DNA from: Ideonella sp. A 288
Lineage (GTDB): Bacteria > Pseudomonadota > Gammaproteobacteria > Burkholderiales > Burkholderiaceae_C
DNA length: 64,000 bases
Assembly (NCBI RefSeq): GCF_002198735.1
Contig: NZ_MWLO01000125.1
Coordinates: forward strand, 35,752-99,751
Reading direction: 5' to 3'
Below the pieces are notes generated by a model. It worked only from the letters and a program-made list of their open reading frames with translations. It searched no databases and had not been told where the DNA came from. Positions 1 through 8,314 of this stretch are shown here, one piece after another. Position numbers and translations under genes: made by a program. Every line of letters begins with the position of its first letter. Position 1 is the stretch's first letter.

Positions 1-2340
1 CAGCAGCGAGCAGAAATGCTTGCGCTCCAGCGCCATCAGGTACTCCTCGCTCACCAGCGTGCCGCCCTCGATGGCGCCGCCGCACACCACGTCTGCGATC
101 AGGCCGGCGATGTGGAAGTCGTGCGCGCTGATGAAACCACCGTCGCGCATGGCCACCAGCTGGGCCTTGATGGTGGCGATGCCCGAACGGCCGGCCACCG
201 GGAACAGGCCCTTCAGCGGCGCCCGCCAGCCCGAGGCCGCCATGGCCTTGGCCTGACCGATGGCCACGTGCAGCAGTTCGTCCTTGTGCGGCACGATCAC
301 GTCGCTGTCGAGCAGGTAGCCGAGCTTGCGGCTCTCGTGCGCGCTGGTGCCCACCTTGGCCATCGCCGCGGCGGTGAAGCCTTCGATCAGGAAGCCCAGC
401 AGGTTGGTGCTGGCCGCAGCGGTGGCATTCTCGGCCGCGCGGCGGGCGATGTAGGTCAGGCCGCCACCGCCGGGGATCAGGCCCACGCCCACTTCCACCA
501 GGCCGACATAACTCTCCATGTGGGCGACCCGCTTGGCGCAGTGCACGGCGATCTCGCAGCCGCCGCCCAGTGCCATGCCGCGGATCGCGGCCACGGTGGG
601 CACGCCGGCGTAGCGCACGCGCAGCAGCGCGTTCTGCAGCTTCTCGATCTCGGGCGCGATGCCCTTGGCGCCCATCTTCATGAAGGTGGGCAGCATGGCC
701 TCGAGGTTGGCGCCGGCCGAGAAGGGCTCGTCGGGCGACCAGATCACCAGGCCCTGGTACTTGGCCTCGGCCAGTTCGATGGCCTTCAGCAGGCCCTCGA
801 TCACGCCGGGGCCGATCAGGTGCATCTTGCCGGTGAGCGTGACGATGAGCACCTCGCCGTCCAGCGTCCAGGCGCGCATCTCGTCGTTCTTGAACTCCTC
901 GGTGCCGGCCTTAGCCGCGGGCACCGCGCCTTCGCCGGCCAGCGTCTCGGGGAAGTGCTGGCGCGCGTACACCGGCAGCGTCGAGCGGGCGACGAAGCGG
1001 CCCTGCGCCGCGCTCCACGAGCCCTCGGGCGTGTGCACGCCGCCGCGCTGCGCCACCGGGCCGTCGAACACCCAGGCCGGCAACGGCGCGTTGCACAGCG
1101 CCTTGCCGGCGTCGATGTCATCCTTCACCCACTGCGCCACCTGCGTCCAGCCGGCCTCCTGCCACAGCTCGAACGGGCCCTGCTTCATGCCGAAGCCCCA
1201 GCGCATCGCCAGGTCGACGTCGCGCGCCGAATCGGCGATGTCGGCCAGGTGCACCGCCACGTAATGGAAGCTGTCGCGCAGGATGGCCCAGACGAACTTC
1301 GCCTGCGGGTTGCTCGATTCGCGCAGCAGCTTCAGGCGTTCGGCCGCGGGCTTCTTCAGGATGCGGTCGACGATGGCCTCGGCCTTGCCGCCGGCGGGCA
1401 CATAGTCACCCTTGGCAGGGTCCAGCCGCAGGATGTCCTTGCCCACCTTCTTGTAGAAGCCGGCGCCGGTCTTCTGGCCCAGCGCACCGGCGGCCACCAG
1501 GCCGGCCACCACGGCCGGGGTCGCGTAGGTGGCGTGGAAGGGGTCTTCGGTCTTGCCCGGGCCCAGGTTGTCCTGCAGCGTCTTGATGACATGGGCCATC
1601 GTGTCGATGCCCACCACGTCGGCGGTGCGGAAGGTGCCCGAACTGGCCCGGCCCATCTTCTTGCCGGTGAGGTCGTCGACCACGTCGTAGCCCAGGCCGT
1701 GGTTCTCGGCCTCCTTGATCGTCGCCAGCATGCCGGCGATGCCGACACGGTTGGCCACGAAGTTGGGCGTGTCCTTGGCCCGCACCACGCCCTTGCCCAG
1801 GCTGCTGGTGACGAAGACCTCGAGCTGGTCGAGCACGTCGGGCCCGGTGGTGGGTGTGGAGATCAGTTCCACCAGCGTCATGTAGCGCGGCGGGTTGAAG
1901 AAGTGGATGCCGCAGAAGTGCGGCCTCAGCTCGGCCGGCAGCGCCTCGGACAGCGCGGTGATCGACAGGCCCGAGGTGTTGGACGCCAGGATGGCGTGCG
2001 GCGCCACGTGCGCGGCGATCTTTGCGTACAGGTCGCGCTTCCAGTCCATGCGCTCGGCGATGGCCTCGATGACCAGGTCGCAGTCCTTCAGCAGGTCGAG
2101 GTGCTCCTCGTAGTTGGCCGGCTGGATGAAGGCCAGGTCGTCGACCACGCCGATCGGCGAGGGCTTGAGCTTCTTCAGCCCCTCCAGCGCCTTCAGCACG
2201 ATGCCGTTCTTCGGGCCTTCCTTGGCGGGCAGGTCGAACAGGACGACCGGCACCCGCACGTTGACCAGGTGGGCCGCGATCTGCGCACCCATCACGCCGG
2301 CGCCGAGGACGGCGACCTTGCGGACGTTGAATTTGTTCAT
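1..2340 (-). CDS. 3-hydroxyacyl-CoA dehydrogenase / enoyl-CoA hydratase (FadN-type), 3' end cut by window
   Basis: Bifunctional beta-oxidation enzyme that hydrates trans-2-enoyl-CoA and oxidises the 3-hydroxyacyl-CoA with NAD+. 780 codons are visible with no stop, so only a short C-terminal piece lies outside the window. The domain order is dehydrogenase first (Rossmann motif VAVLGAGVMGAQ near residue 9, then HFFNPPRYMTLVELIS near 140) and crotonase last (FSAGANLEAM, then ALGGGCEIA and a GLVEVGVGLIPGGGG stretch carrying the catalytic Glu region). This is the FadN order and the reverse of E. coli FadB. The ATG start gives MNKFNVRKVAVLG. It is the last visible gene of the TetR-acyl-CoA dehydrogenase-DUF2147 run, and a thiolase gene would be expected just outside. 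Confidence 0.93.
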   Translation of the reverse strand, partial: MNKFNVRKVAVLGAGVMGAQIAAHLVNVRVPVVLFDLPAKEGPKNGIVLKALEGLKKLKPSPIGVVDDLAFIQPANYEEHLDLLKDCDLVIEAIAERMDWKRDLYAKIAAHVAPHAILASNTSGLSITALSEALPAELRPHFCGIHFFNPPRYMTLVELISTPTTGPDVLDQLEVFVTSSLGKGVVRAKDTPNFVANRVGIAGMLATIKEAENHGLGYDVVDDLTGKKMGRASSGTFRTADVVGIDTMAHVIKTLQDNLGPGKTEDPFHATYATPAVVAGLVAAGALGQKTGAGFYKKVGKDILRLDPAKGDYVPAGGKAEAIVDRILKKPAAERLKLLRESSNPQAKFVWAILRDSFHYVAVHLADIADSARDVDLAMRWGFGMKQGPFELWQEAGWTQVAQWVKDDIDAGKALCNAPLPAWVFDGPVAQRGGVHTPEGSWSAAQGRFVARSTLPVYARQHFPETLAGEGAVPAAKAGTEEFKNDEMRAWTLDGEVLIVTLTGKMHLIGPGVIEGLLKAIELAEAKYQGLVIWSPDEPFSAGANLEAMLPTFMKMGAKGIAPEIEKLQNALLRVRYAGVPTVAAIRGMALGGGCEIAVHCAKRVAHMESYVGLVEVGVGLIPGGGGLTYIARRAAENATAAASTNLLGFLIEGFTAAAMAKVGTSAHESRKLGYLLDSDVIVPHKDELLHVAIGQAKAMAASGWRAPLKGLFPVAGRSGIATIKAQLVAMRDGGFISAHDFHIAGLIADVVCGGAIEGGTLVSEEYLMALERKHFCSLL

Positions 2341-2368
2341 GCTTGCTCCGGGGAGTTCGTGTCGGCGC

Positions 2369-2800
2369 TCACTCGGCGCGGACCCATTGCTGGTTGCGGA
2401 AGAACGGGCCGATGTAGCCGCGCACCTCGAGCTTCTTGCCGCCGTCGATCGGCTTGAGCCGCAGCTTGTAGACCTTGCCGTTGTTGGGGTCGAGGATGTT
2501 GCCGCCCTCCCAGGCCGACTTGTCCTCGCCCGGCTTGGCGTCGCGGATGATGGTCATGCCCAGCACCGGCTTGCCCTTGCGCTCGTCGTTGCACTTCTCG
2601 CACACCTCGTTCTGCTTGGCGGGGTCGAAGATCTTCTCGACGGTGCCCGTTAGCGCGCCACCGGCCTCGGTGATGCGCACCAGCGACTTCTCGGTCTTGC
2701 CATCGTCGTCGATGGTCTTCCACACCCCCACCGGGGTGGCCTGGGCCTGGGCCAGGGTGGCGGCGCCGATCAGCGCGATGGCGGCAATCATGGTCTTCAT
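2369..2800 (-). CDS. DUF2147 secreted protein
   Basis: Small exported protein of 143 residues. The N-terminus (MKTMIAAIALIGAATLAQAQA) is a clear signal peptide with an AQA cleavage site. The mature part (GVWKTIDDDGKTEKSLVRI, then a CEKCND pair and a C-terminal GPFFRNQQWVR) matches the DUF2147 family. Its biochemical role is unknown; the family is often found beside fatty-acid degradation genes in Burkholderiales. It sits between the acyl-CoA dehydrogenase and the FadN-type gene, all on the same strand with short gaps, so it is probably co-transcribed. The start is the ATG directly before the signal peptide, with GGAGAC upstream as a possible ribosome binding site. Confidence 0.88.
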   Translation of the reverse strand: MKTMIAAIALIGAATLAQAQATPVGVWKTIDDDGKTEKSLVRITEAGGALTGTVEKIFDPAKQNEVCEKCNDERKGKPVLGMTIIRDAKPGEDKSAWEGGNILDPNNGKVYKLRLKPIDGGKKLEVRGYIGPFFRNQQWVRAE

Positions 2801-2832
2801 CGGTGTCTCCTTCGTGTCGTCTCGGGTGATGC

Positions 2833-4623
2833 TCAAAACAGCGCCTCGTCCATCTCCATCAGCGGCGCCAGACCGCTGCGGGCGCTGCGGATCAGCGACG
2901 CGGTCTCGGGCAGCAGCTTGGCAAAGTAGAAGCGCGTGGTCGCCAGCTTGGCGGTGTAGAACGGATCGCCCGAATCCTTCTTGGCAAGGGCCACCTTGGC
3001 CATGCGCGCAAAGAAGTAGGCAAAGCACAGGTGGCCGACCACCCGCAGGTAGTCCACCGCCGCGGCACCCACCTCGTCGGCGTTGCCGAAGGCCTTCATG
3101 CCCAGTTCGGTGGTCAGCTTGGTGACCTTGTCGCCCAGATCGGCCAGCGGGTTGATGAACTCCTGCATCGCCTCGTCGGTGCCCTCTTCCTCGACGAAGG
3201 CGGCGATCTGCTTGCCGAACTTCTTCAGCTTGGCGCCGTTGTCGCCCAGCACCTTGCGGCCCAGCAGGTCGAGCGACTGCACGGTGTTCGTGCCTTCGTA
3301 GATCATGTTGATGCGCGAGTCGCGCACGAACTGCTCCATGCCCGAGCCGTGGATGTAGCCGTGGCCGCCGAACACCTGCATGCAGGCCGAGGTGGCCGTC
3401 CAGCCGTTGTCGGTGAGGAAGGCCTTGAGGATGGGCGTCAGCAGCGCCACCGTGTCGTCGGCGTCCTTGCGCTCGTCGGCATCGTCGGTGGCCACCAGCT
3501 TGTCGAGTTGCAGCGCGGTGTACATGGCCAGCGCGCGGCCACCCTCGGCGTAGGCCCGTGCGGTGAGCAGCATCTTGCGCACGTCGGGGTGCACGATGAT
3601 CGGGTCGGCCGGCTTGTCCGGCGCCTTGGGTCCCGACAGCGCGCGCATCTGCAGCCGGTCCTTCGCGTAGGCCACGGCGTTCTGGTAGGCCACCTCGGTG
3701 AGACCGAGCGACTGGTTGCCCACGCCCAGGCGCGCGGCGTTCATCATCACGAACATCGCCTGCAGGCCGCGGTTGGGCTCGCCCACCAGCGTGCCGACGG
3801 CGCCGTCGAGCACCATCTGGCAGGTGGCGCTGCCGTGGATGCCCATCTTGTGCTCCAGCGCCGAGCAGAAGATGCCGTTGCGCTCGCCGATCGAGCCGTC
3901 GGCGGCGACGCGGAACTTGGGCACGATGAACAGCGAGATGCCCTTGCTGCCGGCCGGCGCGTCCGGCAGGCGGGCCAGCACCAGGTGGATGATGTTCTCG
4001 GCCAGGTCGTGCTCGCCGGCGGAGATGAAGATCTTCTCGCCGCTGATGCGGTAGGTGCCATCGGCCTGCGGCAGCGCCTTGCTGCGCAGCAGGCCGAGGT
4101 CGGTGCCGCAGTGCGATTCGGTCAGGCACATGGTGCCGGTCCACTGGCCGCTGGTGAGCTTGGGCAGGTAGGTGGCCTTCTGCTCGGGCGTGCCGTGCGC
4201 ATGCAGCGCCTCGTAGGCGCCGTGCGACAGGCCGGGGTACATGGTCCAGGCCTGGTTGGCCGAGTTGAGCATCTCGTAGAAGCATTGGTTCAGGATCAGC
4301 GGCAGGCCCTGGCCGCCGTACTCGGGGTCGCAACTCAGCGCCGCCCAGCCGCCTTCCAGGTAGCGTGCATAGGCTTCCTTGAAGCCCTTGGGCGCAGTGA
4401 CCGCGTGGGTGACCTGGTCCAGCGTGCAGCCTTGCGCGTCGCCGGACAGGTTCAGGGGCAGCGTCACCTCGGCGGCGAACTTGCCGCCTTCCTCGAGCAC
4501 CGCGTTCAAGGTGTCGGCATCGATGTCGGCGTGCGGTGGCAGCAGCCGCAGTTCATCGACGGCGCCGAGCACCTCGTGGAGCAGGAACTGCATGTCGCGA
4601 AGGGGCGGGGTGTACTGGGGCAT
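2833..4623 (-). CDS. acyl-CoA dehydrogenase (FadE-like, with C-terminal extension)
   Basis: FAD-dependent acyl-CoA dehydrogenase of 596 residues that would carry out the first oxidation step of beta-oxidation. The N-terminal, middle and C-terminal ACAD domains are visible (CLTESHCGTDLG near 165 for FAD/substrate binding, then RDSRINMIYEGTNTVQSLDL near 430 with the region that normally carries the catalytic base). The last 130 residues form the extra acetyl-CoA-dehydrogenase-like C-terminal domain of the longer family members. The ATG start has AGGAG eight bases upstream. It follows the TetR gene on the same strand with a 62-nt gap, which suggests direct control by that regulator. The chain length of the substrate cannot be told from sequence. 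Confidence 0.94.
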   Translation of the reverse strand: MPQYTPPLRDMQFLLHEVLGAVDELRLLPPHADIDADTLNAVLEEGGKFAAEVTLPLNLSGDAQGCTLDQVTHAVTAPKGFKEAYARYLEGGWAALSCDPEYGGQGLPLILNQCFYEMLNSANQAWTMYPGLSHGAYEALHAHGTPEQKATYLPKLTSGQWTGTMCLTESHCGTDLGLLRSKALPQADGTYRISGEKIFISAGEHDLAENIIHLVLARLPDAPAGSKGISLFIVPKFRVAADGSIGERNGIFCSALEHKMGIHGSATCQMVLDGAVGTLVGEPNRGLQAMFVMMNAARLGVGNQSLGLTEVAYQNAVAYAKDRLQMRALSGPKAPDKPADPIIVHPDVRKMLLTARAYAEGGRALAMYTALQLDKLVATDDADERKDADDTVALLTPILKAFLTDNGWTATSACMQVFGGHGYIHGSGMEQFVRDSRINMIYEGTNTVQSLDLLGRKVLGDNGAKLKKFGKQIAAFVEEEGTDEAMQEFINPLADLGDKVTKLTTELGMKAFGNADEVGAAAVDYLRVVGHLCFAYFFARMAKVALAKKDSGDPFYTAKLATTRFYFAKLLPETASLIRSARSGLAPLMEMDEALF

Positions 4624-4685
4624 GGCGTTGCTCCTGGTGAGGCGAAGACGAACAGGGGAATGGATGAATCAGGGTCGCGACCGGC

Positions 4686-5408
4686 TCAGCGTGCCGGGGC
4701 GCGCGTCCGGGCCGCGGAGGGCCGGGCCGGCGCCTCCACCGCGCCCGGCGAGGCCAGGTAGTGCTGGACGATGCGGTCGAAGCCGGTGCGGGCTCGATCG
4801 ATCGCGCCGGGCAGTCGAAGGAAACGGGCGTCGTGGTGCAGCGCGAGGATCAGCCCGTGGATCTCGAACAGCATCTGCAGCGCGTCGGTGTCGGGGCGCA
4901 GTTGGCCTTCCTCGACGGACAGGCGGATGGCGCGGTCGAGGGCCGACTGCCAGGCCCGCACCATCGAGGCCAGCGCATCGCGCACCGGACCGGGCCGGTC
5001 GTCGAACTCGACCGCGCCGCTGATGTAGATGCAGCCCGAATCGAGTTCGACCGAGACGCGCCGCACCCAGCGATCGAACAGCGCGCGCAGGCGCGGCAGG
5101 CCGCGATCCTCGCGCACGGCGGGGAAGAACACCTCTTCCTCGAAGCGCGTGTGGTACTCGCGGATCACCGCGATCTGCAATTCCTCGCGCGAGCCGAAGT
5201 GGGCGAAGACGCCCGACTTGCTCATCTGCGTGACCTCGGCCAGTGCGCCGATCGACAGGCCTTCCAGGCCCATCTGCGACGCCAGGCCGAGGGCCGCCTC
5301 GAGGATGGCGGCGCGGGTTTGCTGGCCCTTCTGCATCGACCCCTTGGCGGCCGGGCGCGCGGCGGCCGAGGGACGCTTGCCGGCAGCGGGAATCGTGGGA
5401 GTGGTCAA
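4686..5408 (-). CDS. TetR-family regulator of the fatty-acid operon (FadP-like)
   Basis: TetR/AcrR repressor of 240 residues. The N-terminal helix-turn-helix domain is plain (GLSIGALAEVTQMSKSGVFAHFGSREE near residues 50-80), followed by a variable ligand domain. As first gene of a run with acyl-CoA dehydrogenase and FadN-type genes it is likely a repressor lifted by acyl-CoA, like betaproteobacterial FadP; that ligand is inference. The start taken is TTG at 5408, giving a basic Ala/Pro/Lys-rich lead before the domain; an internal ATG at 5336 (MQKGQQTRAAILEAA) also fits the family and cannot be excluded. A palindrome-containing candidate operator lies about 25 nt upstream. Confidence 0.9.
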   Translation of the reverse strand: MTTPTIPAAGKRPSAAARPAAKGSMQKGQQTRAAILEAALGLASQMGLEGLSIGALAEVTQMSKSGVFAHFGSREELQIAVIREYHTRFEEEVFFPAVREDRGLPRLRALFDRWVRRVSVELDSGCIYISGAVEFDDRPGPVRDALASMVRAWQSALDRAIRLSVEEGQLRPDTDALQMLFEIHGLILALHHDARFLRLPGAIDRARTGFDRIVQHYLASPGAVEAPARPSAARTRAPAR

Positions 5409-5424
5409 GGGCGTGGCGGGTTTG

Positions 5425-5442
5425 AAACGAACGATCGTGCTA
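5425..5442 (-). promoter_or_regulatory. candidate TetR operator before the fatty-acid operon
   Basis: An 8-bp perfect palindrome ACGATCGT (5431-5438) sits inside a larger imperfect dyad, AGCACGATCGTTCG read on the minus strand, just upstream of the TetR start codon in the gap between divergent genes. TetR-type fatty-acid regulators commonly bind such short dyads in their own promoters. No strong -35/-10 pair is visible beside it, so the assignment rests on position and symmetry only. Confidence 0.4.
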
Positions 5443-5611
5443 TTTTGCAGAACGTCGGCGCCTCTGGTTGTGTCGGAAGGCCGTTTTTTCTAGGGTTCGG
5501 GCACTAGAACCCGCGGCCGCAGCCGGGCTCGGCGGTGTGGCATGCACCCCGGATTGAGCGTTTCGGCGCGGATGGTTTAACCTCCGGGGCATTGACTGGA
5601 GGATTTCGTCC

Positions 5612-6169
5612 TTGGACGTGCTGCAGCTCGATGTGTCCGGACGCCCGCAGGCGTGGATCACCACGCGGGAAGCGGCGTTGCTTTACGCCAGCGATGGGGT
5701 GGCCTGGACGCTGGGCCGCGCCTGCCAGGTGCTGCGCGGGGGCATCCAGCGCACCACGGGCCTGCAGTCGCGCATCGAGGTGCACCCCATCATCGCCGTG
5801 CGCGGCGCCGTGCCCAGCCGGGCCTGGCGGCAGACACCGGCGATGACCAACCCCAAGCTGTTCGTGCGCGACCGCCACGTCTGCGCCTACTGCGGCGGAC
5901 GCTTCGGCTTCGACACGCTCACGCGCGAGCACATCATGCCCACCTCGCGCGGCGGCCGCGACACCTGGATGAACTGCATCACCGCCTGCAAGTCGTGCAA
6001 CGGCCGCAAGGGCAACCGCATGCCCGAAGAGGCACGCATGAGCCTGCTCTACCTGCCCTACGTGCCCAGCCTGCACGAGGACATGATCCTGCGCGGGCGC
6101 CGCATCCTCGTCGACCAGATGGAGTTCCTGCTGGCCAGCGTGCCGCGGTCGAGCCGCCTGCATGCCTGA
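5612..6169 (+). CDS. HNH endonuclease family protein
   Basis: Protein of 185 residues with a C-terminal HNH nuclease fold: zinc pairs CAYC (91-94) and CKSC (126-129), the H of REHI (107), N121 and N130 in the order expected for the beta-beta-alpha-metal site, ending NGRKGNR. The first 80 residues have no family I recognise. Stand-alone HNH proteins of this kind are common in betaproteobacterial chromosomes; the target is unknown. The start is TTG at 5612, backed by a GGAGG nine bases upstream; no ATG fits upstream. It lies divergent from the TetR gene and 9 nt before a cytochrome gene. Confidence 0.87.
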   Translation: MDVLQLDVSGRPQAWITTREAALLYASDGVAWTLGRACQVLRGGIQRTTGLQSRIEVHPIIAVRGAVPSRAWRQTPAMTNPKLFVRDRHVCAYCGGRFGFDTLTREHIMPTSRGGRDTWMNCITACKSCNGRKGNRMPEEARMSLLYLPYVPSLHEDMILRGRRILVDQMEFLLASVPRSSRLHA

Positions 6170-6178
6170 GCGGGTTCG

Positions 6179-6889
6179 GTGACGGGCATTCGCCGCGGCC
6201 TGCTGTGTGCCGCCGCATGGGCGGTGCACGGCCTGCTGGCCGCCGCGACACCGGTGCAGGTGCCCGACACGCTGGCCCAGCGCCTGCAGCCCTGCACCGC
6301 CTGCCACGGTGCCCAGGGCCGCGCCGTCGGTGGCGCCTACGTGCCGCGCATCGCCGGCAAGCCCGCGGGCTACCTGTTCGAGCAGTTGCTGAACTTCCGC
6401 GATGGCCGCCGCCACAACGCCACCATGGCCGGCTTCCTGGCCGAGTTGCCCGACGCCTATTTGCGCGAGATGGCCACCCACTTTGCGGGTCTGGACCTGC
6501 CCTACGAGGCGACCACGCCACCCAAGGTGCCGGCCGCGGTGCTGACGCGGGGCGAACGCCTGGCCACGGTGGGCGACCGCAGCCGCGACCTGCCCGCCTG
6601 CGCCGCCTGCCACGGCGAGGCCCTGGCCGGTGCGCTGCCGGCGATGCCCGGGCTGCTGGGCCTGCCACGCGACTACCTGATCGGCCAGCTCGGCGCCTGG
6701 CGCAACGGCACACGCCGCGCCACCGCGCCCGACTGCATGGCCGAGATCGCCAAGCGGCTGTCGGTGGAGGACCTCGGCGCGGTGGCCGACTGGCTGTCGA
6801 CGCAACCTGTGCCACAGCCGATGCGGCCGGCCGCCGCGCCCACCCAACCGGCGCCACTGCGCTGCGGCAGTGCCGGCCACACCCGATGA
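6179..6889 (+). CDS. diheme cytochrome c (c4/class I type), exported
   Basis: Periplasmic electron carrier of 236 residues. It has a short hydrophobic signal segment (residues 7-23) and two haem-binding motifs, CTACH (39-43) and CAACH (141-145), each starting a roughly 100-residue cytochrome c domain, the layout of c4-like diheme cytochromes. A second Met-type ligand region is plausible around ATMAG (81-85). The GTG start at 6179 directly precedes the signal segment. The next gene, a triheme cytochrome, begins 25 nt downstream, so the two likely form one electron-transfer unit. The donor and acceptor are not encoded nearby. Confidence 0.88.
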   Translation: MTGIRRGLLCAAAWAVHGLLAAATPVQVPDTLAQRLQPCTACHGAQGRAVGGAYVPRIAGKPAGYLFEQLLNFRDGRRHNATMAGFLAELPDAYLREMATHFAGLDLPYEATTPPKVPAAVLTRGERLATVGDRSRDLPACAACHGEALAGALPAMPGLLGLPRDYLIGQLGAWRNGTRRATAPDCMAEIAKRLSVEDLGAVADWLSTQPVPQPMRPAAAPTQPAPLRCGSAGHTR

Positions 6890-6914
6890 GTGTGTCGAGG
6901 CCCCTCCGGTGGCG

Positions 6915-8168
6915 ATGAGCCGCCTGCGCCAGGCCCTGGCCACCCTCGTGGCGCTGGCCGTTGCCGCCCTGGCCTTCGTGGCGTGGGCGCCGGTGCCGGC
7001 CGTGGACGATCGGGAAGCCGCTGCGCCCCTGGCACCCGATGCCGCCCAGGCCGCGCGCGGCGCACAACTGGCCCTGGCCGGCAACTGTGCCGGCTGCCAC
7101 ACCGAGCGCGGGGGTGCGCCGTACGCCGGTGGACGCGGCATCGAGACGCCCTTCGGCACCGTGGTCGCGGGCAACCTGACGCCCGACCCAGCCACGGGGC
7201 TGGGCCGCTGGACGGCAGGCGAGTTCCGCCGCGCGCTGCAGCACGGCGTGTCGCGCGATGGGCGCCTCCTGGTGCCGGCCTTCCCGTACACCAGCTTCAC
7301 CCAGGTGACGCGCGACGACGCCGACGCGCTGTGGGCCCACCTGCGCAGCCTGCCGCCGGTGCAGCAGGCCAAGCGCCCGCATGCGCTGCGCTGGCCCTAC
7401 GGCAGCGACCTGGCCCTGCGGGTCTGGCGGGCGCTGTACTTCCGCCCCGGCACCACACCGGCCGATCCGGCGCAGTCGGCCGAATGGAACCGCGGCGCCT
7501 ACCTGGTGCGCGGGCTGGGCCATTGCGAGGCCTGCCATGCGCGGCGCGATGCACTGGGCGGCATCCGCGGCGCCGCCGCGCTGCAGGGCGGGCGCCTGCC
7601 GCAGGGCTGGTATGCGCCGTCGCTGACCGACGCCACCGAGGCCGGCGTGGCCGACTGGCCCATCGACGAGGTGGTGCGCCTGCTGCGCACCGGCCTGTCC
7701 GAACATGGGACGGCCCAGGGCCCGATGGCCGAGGTGGTGGTGCGCAGCACGCAGCACCTGGCGGAGGCCGACCTGCGTGCGGTGGCGGTGTACTTGCGCT
7801 CGCTGCCGGTCACGACCTCCCGGCCCGGGCGCAGCGGCGCGCGGGATCCCCAGGTGATGGCGCGAGGCCAGGCGCTGTATGCCGACCTGTGCCGCGGCTG
7901 CCATGGCGACGAGGGCCAGGGTGCCCCAGGCGTCTACCCGGCCCTGGCCGGCAGCCGCATGGTGACGATGGCCGACACCACGAACCTGCTGCGCGTCATC
8001 ACCCAGGGCGGCTTCGCGCCCGCCACGGCCGCCAACCCGCGGCCATACGGCATGCCTCCCTTCGACCTCGGCCACGCCGATCTCGCGGCGCTGATGACCT
8101 GGCTGCGCGCCACCTGGGGCCACGATGCCTCGCCGGTGTCGGAGGTGCAGGTGCTGACCGCGCGTTGA
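6915..8168 (+). CDS. triheme cytochrome c, dehydrogenase-subunit type
   Basis: Membrane-anchored or periplasmic cytochrome of 417 residues with three haem motifs: CAGCH (58-62), CEACH (204-208) and CRGCH (326-330). Three such domains are typical of the cytochrome subunit of membrane-bound alcohol, gluconate or aldehyde dehydrogenases, which passes electrons to ubiquinone. No dehydrogenase gene is adjacent, so the partner is unknown. The start chosen is the ATG at 6915, which puts a hydrophobic export segment (ALATLVALAVAALAFVAW) at residues 7-24; an in-frame ATG at 6870 would overlap the previous gene and add a non-signal-like lead. Confidence 0.88.
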   Translation: MSRLRQALATLVALAVAALAFVAWAPVPAVDDREAAAPLAPDAAQAARGAQLALAGNCAGCHTERGGAPYAGGRGIETPFGTVVAGNLTPDPATGLGRWTAGEFRRALQHGVSRDGRLLVPAFPYTSFTQVTRDDADALWAHLRSLPPVQQAKRPHALRWPYGSDLALRVWRALYFRPGTTPADPAQSAEWNRGAYLVRGLGHCEACHARRDALGGIRGAAALQGGRLPQGWYAPSLTDATEAGVADWPIDEVVRLLRTGLSEHGTAQGPMAEVVVRSTQHLAEADLRAVAVYLRSLPVTTSRPGRSGARDPQVMARGQALYADLCRGCHGDEGQGAPGVYPALAGSRMVTMADTTNLLRVITQGGFAPATAANPRPYGMPPFDLGHADLAALMTWLRATWGHDASPVSEVQVLTAR

Positions 8169-8297
8169 CCACCGCACGCGAGGAACCCGCGGGCGCAGTG
8201 ACGCAGTGACGCGGTGGCGGGGTGGCGCGGTGGCGATCTCAGCGAAGTGGCAGGTTTGCCCCCGCACATCGCGGCATGCCCCCCGCCCAACGCTGCG

Positions 8298-8303
8298 TAC
8301 AGT
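8298..8303 (+). promoter_or_regulatory. -10 box (TACAGT) for the SPOR-like gene
   Basis: TACAGT lies 11 nt before the ATG at 8315, so a transcript would start about 5 nt upstream of the coding region. No ribosome binding site is visible in that space. The -35 region is weak. Confidence 0.35.
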
Positions 8304-8314
8304 GAATCACCGCC

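Noticed and set aside
16..2457. 813-codon open frame on the plus strand opposite the FadN-type gene
   Set aside because: It is the high-GC shadow of a real gene: His/Gly/Ala-rich composition, no domain, and full overlap with a well-supported enzyme.
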